Source of the DNA: Trueperella sp.
GTDB taxonomy: Bacteria; Actinomycetota; Actinomycetes; Actinomycetales; Actinomycetaceae
DNA length: 8,755 nt
Assembly (NCBI GenBank): GCA_012727825.1
Contig: JAAYGH010000021.1
Span: 1 to 8,755, forward strand
Reading direction: 5' to 3'
The notes beneath the pieces were generated by a model. The model was not told the DNA's origin. It searched no databases and saw nothing but the letters and a program-made list of their open reading frames with translations. The position numbers and the translations under genes were made by a program. Shown one piece after another: positions 6,577 through 8,755 of the stretch; the first letter of the stretch is position 1; each line of letters opens with the position of its first letter.

Positions 6577-7194
6577 ATGGCAACAACTCAGGTCATAGTT
6601 CGTTCCAGTGGACTTTGGTTGCGGTTCCTCGCTTGCATGATCGCGGGAGCGGTGGGCGCCGCCGCGGGTCAGATTTTTCTTTCCGACCTCGCGAGCGCTG
6701 TTTTGCTCGGCGTCGCCGGCTTCACTGTCTGCTTAGCAGTTCACCTGTTACCCAGGCTCGTACTAGATGATCGGGAGATCGCCGTCTACAATCCCACCTC
6801 CGTGATACGGATCCCGTGGGATTCGCTCAAGGGCGCTATCGCTGATTCTGGGCTCGTCCTATCCACGCACAACGCCACCAGAGTGCGCGTCACAGCGATT
6901 AGCCCACAGGCCAAAGGTGCCGAATACCGCACTGCTCACGTGAATTTTCGCCTGAGCCGGCTCGGAATTTCTCACGACCAGACCACAGATTCTTTCCAGG
7001 GCCTCCCGTGGGGCAGTCAAGCATCTGTTGTCCGTGGCGTATCCGACGTCGCCATCGCGATCAATGATCGGCTAGACCAGCGAGGTGACGCCGAAACGGC
7101 AACGAGCCATCCAGTAACAAGCAGGGTCAACACGCGCGGGGTTGGGCTGCTAGCCCTCGCGGTGATCGCAGCGGTACTCGCTATCGCGCTGTGA
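6577..7194 (+). CDS. PH-like membrane protein, unknown function
   Basis: This 205-residue protein has two N-terminal hydrophobic segments (about 13-34 and 38-63), a soluble segment, and a C-terminal hydrophobic anchor (about 188-205). The stretch DDREIAVYNPTSVIRIPWDSLKGA (64-87) resembles the start of bacterial PH-like domains found in actinobacterial membrane proteins, where a short strand pair is followed by IPW and a loop; I base the call on this pattern alone. The remaining soluble part (about 88-187) has no motif I recognise. GGAGGG at 6568-6573 lies just upstream of the ATG and supports the start. It follows the DivIVA-like gene by 23 bp and probably belongs to its operon, which hints at a membrane partner for the coiled-coil protein. 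It converges with the hydrolase gene with a 10-bp gap and I see no terminator there. Confidence 0.72.
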   Translation: MATTQVIVRSSGLWLRFLACMIAGAVGAAAGQIFLSDLASAVLLGVAGFTVCLAVHLLPRLVLDDREIAVYNPTSVIRIPWDSLKGAIADSGLVLSTHNATRVRVTAISPQAKGAEYRTAHVNFRLSRLGISHDQTTDSFQGLPWGSQASVVRGVSDVAIAINDRLDQRGDAETATSHPVTSRVNTRGVGLLALAVIAAVLAIAL

Positions 7195-7204
7195 GCGCAC
7201 GGCC

Positions 7205-7999
7205 TCAGTGCCGGGTACTCTCCCAGCGGACGGCGTGTGAATAGAAATCTTTGAGGATTTTGGCGAGCTCCACTGGCTTTTCGTCGGCAGCAAAGTGGCC
7301 AACGCCCTCGATCTCCTTAATGCGCGGCTGGTCGGTGCGTAGTGCGAGCTTCATGAACGATTCGAGCGAGGCCGTCGGATCTTCCGTTCCCCGAACAAAA
7401 TAGACCGGGCCCTTCACCAACGAAACCGAGCCAGAGCGGTCCTCACGATTAGCCATGGCACGCTGGATCCATGCCAGACCATCATTAGGTAGAGCCTTGA
7501 AGCGCCTATCTAGCGAATCGCGGATCTCCTGGGGCGTGTCCGCGCCAACCATGGTGGTCGTCCAATCCTTCACAGCGTCATAGCCCTCGCCGCGATCAGC
7601 CTGCTCGGCCACGCCTCGGCGGAACGCCTTGCGATCGTCGTCATCGGAGTCAATGTTCGTGTCCATGAGCGCAAGCCCTGCCACCATCTCAGGGTGTGCG
7701 GCCGTGAAGTCAGCCGCGACGGACCCGCCCATCGATAGGCCGCCGAGCGCAATCATCTTGATGCCAAGCTCATCGAGGCGTTCCTTGATCGCCTTGACGA
7801 ACGTCTTGGTGTTCGGTTCTCCATCGTTTAGTTCCTCGCCACGTGGAGACTCGCCAAAGCCAGGGGCGTCGAATGTCAGGACGTCGATGTCTGACAGTTC
7901 GACTCGAACCGTGTCCCACATGGTCGAATCCAGTGGGAGCGCGTGCAAAAGCACCAGAGGTAGGTCAGATTCAGGGCCAGTTCTACGGTAAGCAATCAT
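7205..7999 (-). CDS. Alpha/beta hydrolase
   Basis: This 264-residue cytoplasmic protein is a single-domain alpha/beta-hydrolase-fold enzyme of the usual family length. The oxyanion-hole region is LLHALPLD (17-24). The nucleophile elbow is GLSMGG with S89. The acid is probably D207 in RGTEDPTA, and the base is H235 in GVGHFAADEKP, so the catalytic triad is complete. A cap region lies between about 115 and 185. The general look is like 3-oxoadipate enol-lactonase-type or related esterases, but the substrate cannot be inferred. It starts 15 bp after the stop of the zinc-motif gene on the same strand and has no recognisable Shine-Dalgarno sequence; the bases before the ATG are GTTAAACC. Translation may therefore depend on reinitiation by ribosomes leaving the upstream gene, or on a leaderless transcript. 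The start is the family-like MIAYRRTGPE. Confidence 0.9.
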   Translation of the reverse strand: MIAYRRTGPESDLPLVLLHALPLDSTMWDTVRVELSDIDVLTFDAPGFGESPRGEELNDGEPNTKTFVKAIKERLDELGIKMIALGGLSMGGSVAADFTAAHPEMVAGLALMDTNIDSDDDDRKAFRRGVAEQADRGEGYDAVKDWTTTMVGADTPQEIRDSLDRRFKALPNDGLAWIQRAMANREDRSGSVSLVKGPVYFVRGTEDPTASLESFMKLALRTDQPRIKEIEGVGHFAADEKPVELAKILKDFYSHAVRWESTRH

Positions 8000-8014
8000 G
8001 GTTTAACGCTACCA

Positions 8015-8326
8015 TTACCACCCGGTTGCCCGGCGTCCTTTTGCCTTCCAACAGCTCGTGTGCCAGTGCCTGCGAGCCTGAAGACCAGCCTCGGCGCCAA
8101 ACCATGCATCTTCCGTCCACGCCACGACGTGTGACTCGCCCACGAGAATGAGCCCGTGGCACGCGGGACACACGTACTCCTTTCGACCTGAACGGATCTG
8201 CTGGACCTTAAACTCCATGCCGTTGTCAACCGTTTCGGAGCTCGTATAATTCATGATCCGATCAAGATTGAGCGGCTGGTGTTCACCCGAATGTTTGCGC
8301 CCGTGGGCGCGCCTGCGCCGAGCCAT
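8015..8326 (-). CDS. Small zinc-motif protein, actinobacterial conserved
   Basis: This 103-residue basic protein begins [12 protein letters not shown], has a variable middle and ends with a metal-binding pattern: C53-x-x-C56, H66 in ESHVVAW, then HWHTSCW with H87, H89 and C92. A CxxC followed by HxxC fits one bound zinc. Similar short proteins with CPxC, PHVVAW and RRHWHTxCW are widespread in actinobacteria, often mislabelled as ATP/GTP-binding; no nucleotide-binding motif is present here. The ATG shares its first base with the TAA stop of nucS (TAATG), so translation is probably coupled and the gene lies in the nucS operon. An internal ATG at residue 25 is possible, but the Arg-rich N-terminus is typical of the family, so I keep the long form. 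The function is unknown; nucleic acid binding is suggested by the basic N-terminus and zinc motif. Confidence 0.85.
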   Translation of the reverse strand: MARRRRAHGRKHSGEHQPLNLDRIMNYTSSETVDNGMEFKVQQIRSGRKEYVCPACHGLILVGESHVVAWTEDAWFGAEAGLQARRHWHTSCWKAKGRRATGW

Positions 8327-8755
8327 TAAAACAGCCGATCGTCAGGATTGTCCACGCCACGCATCGCGTCATAATCGAGCACCACGCACTCGATTCCACG
8401 ATCCTCGGCAAGCACCCGCGCCTGCGGGCGAATCTCCTGTGCCGCGAATATCCCGCGAATGGGCTGGAGCGTCGAATCGCGCTCCAGCAACGTCAGGTAG
8501 CGGGTCAGTTGCTCCACGCCGTCGATCTCTCCGCGGCGTTTAACCTCGACCGCGATGTGTCCTGATCCGTCTTTGACGAGCAGGTCAACAGGGCCGATTG
8601 CCGTTGGGTGTTCACGACGGATGAGGCGCACGTCCCGGCCCAAAATATCCGTTTGCTCGGACAGTAACTTTTGCAGGTGGTCTTCCACGCCATCTTTTAA
8701 TAGGCCCGGCTCTTCTCCGAGCTCGAGCGTCATTTCGTCATGCACAGCGTAGATG
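8326..8755 (-). CDS. nucS: Mismatch-specific endonuclease NucS (EndoMS), C-terminal part
   Basis: The window holds the last 142 codons; the frame runs off the right edge, so the N-terminal dimerisation/DNA-binding domain is missing here. The visible part is the RecB-like nuclease domain. It contains [15 protein letters not shown], then [12 protein letters not shown] with the metal-binding Asp (codon 8584-8586), then [19 protein letters not shown] with the Glu and Lys of the D...ExK catalytic motif 13 and 15 residues later, and [31 protein letters not shown]. NucS cuts both strands at mismatches and provides non-canonical mismatch repair in actinobacteria that lack MutS/MutL. The C-terminus DDRLF fits the short clamp-interacting tail described for actinobacterial NucS. 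It is the first gene in view of a minus-strand operon with the zinc-motif protein (1-nt overlap) and the hydrolase. Confidence 0.96.
   Translation of the reverse strand, partial: IYAVHDEMTLELGEEPGLLKDGVEDHLQKLLSEQTDILGRDVRLIRREHPTAIGPVDLLVKDGSGHIAVEVKRRGEIDGVEQLTRYLTLLERDSTLQPIRGIFAAQEIRPQARVLAEDRGIECVVLDYDAMRGVDNPDDRLF

Noticed and set aside
8013..8015. ATG on the minus strand overlapping the zinc-motif gene stop as a start for the hydrolase
   Set aside because: It is not in frame with the hydrolase and opens only a short meaningless frame.
1..8755. Mobile element, defence island or CRISPR
   Set aside because: I see no transposase, integrase, long terminal inverted repeats, spaced direct repeats or nuclease/toxin modules beyond nucS; composition is even across the window.

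Overview
The window looks like chromosomal DNA of a moderately GC-rich actinobacterium. NucS, an actinobacterial short zinc-motif protein, a FilP/Scy-like DivIVA coiled-coil protein and a PH-like membrane protein all point to Actinomycetota. The base composition and protein style would fit an Actinomycetaceae-type genus such as Trueperella, Arcanobacterium or Actinomyces, but the genus is an inference I cannot confirm. I see no insertion sequence, prophage, CRISPR array, tRNA or rRNA. Genes are tightly packed and most gaps are under 30 bp.

Layout. (1) 1-2067, plus strand: the C-terminal end of a LacI-family sugar regulator, then after 110 bp a complete GH13 alpha-glucosidase. This is the end of a carbohydrate-utilisation locus. 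(2) 2078-5324, minus strand: a compact three-gene unit, in transcription order a two-helix membrane protein with a long repeat-bearing cytoplasmic tail, a lipoprotein whose start overlaps it by 8 nt, and a thioredoxin-fold/TPR protein (YbbN/CnoX-like) in which both redox cysteines are serines. (3) 5325-5470: a 146-bp AT-rich divergent promoter region. (4) 5471-7194, plus strand: a DivIVA-domain protein that is almost entirely hendecad coiled coil, followed by a small PH-like membrane protein. (5) 7205-8755, minus strand: nucS (5' end beyond the window), a small zinc-motif protein overlapping it by one base, and an alpha/beta hydrolase 15 bp further on.

How it fits together. The sugar locus probably hydrolyses imported oligosaccharides to glucose under LacI control. 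nucS encodes the actinobacterial non-canonical mismatch-repair endonuclease and heads a likely operon. The central divergent pair of operons (membrane protein, lipoprotein and redox-dead thioredoxin/TPR on one side; polar-type coiled coil and PH-like membrane protein on the other) has no textbook function. The features suggest a cell-envelope or cytoskeletal role with a chaperone-like partner, but that is inference. The most unusual structures are a 32-residue motif duplicated in the membrane protein's tail, an adjacent 15-bp tandem repeat encoding PENTE units, the cysteine-free thioredoxin domain, and a run of about 20 hendecads in the DivIVA-like protein. These look like poorly characterised core actinobacterial genes rather than an obviously new defence or mobile system.
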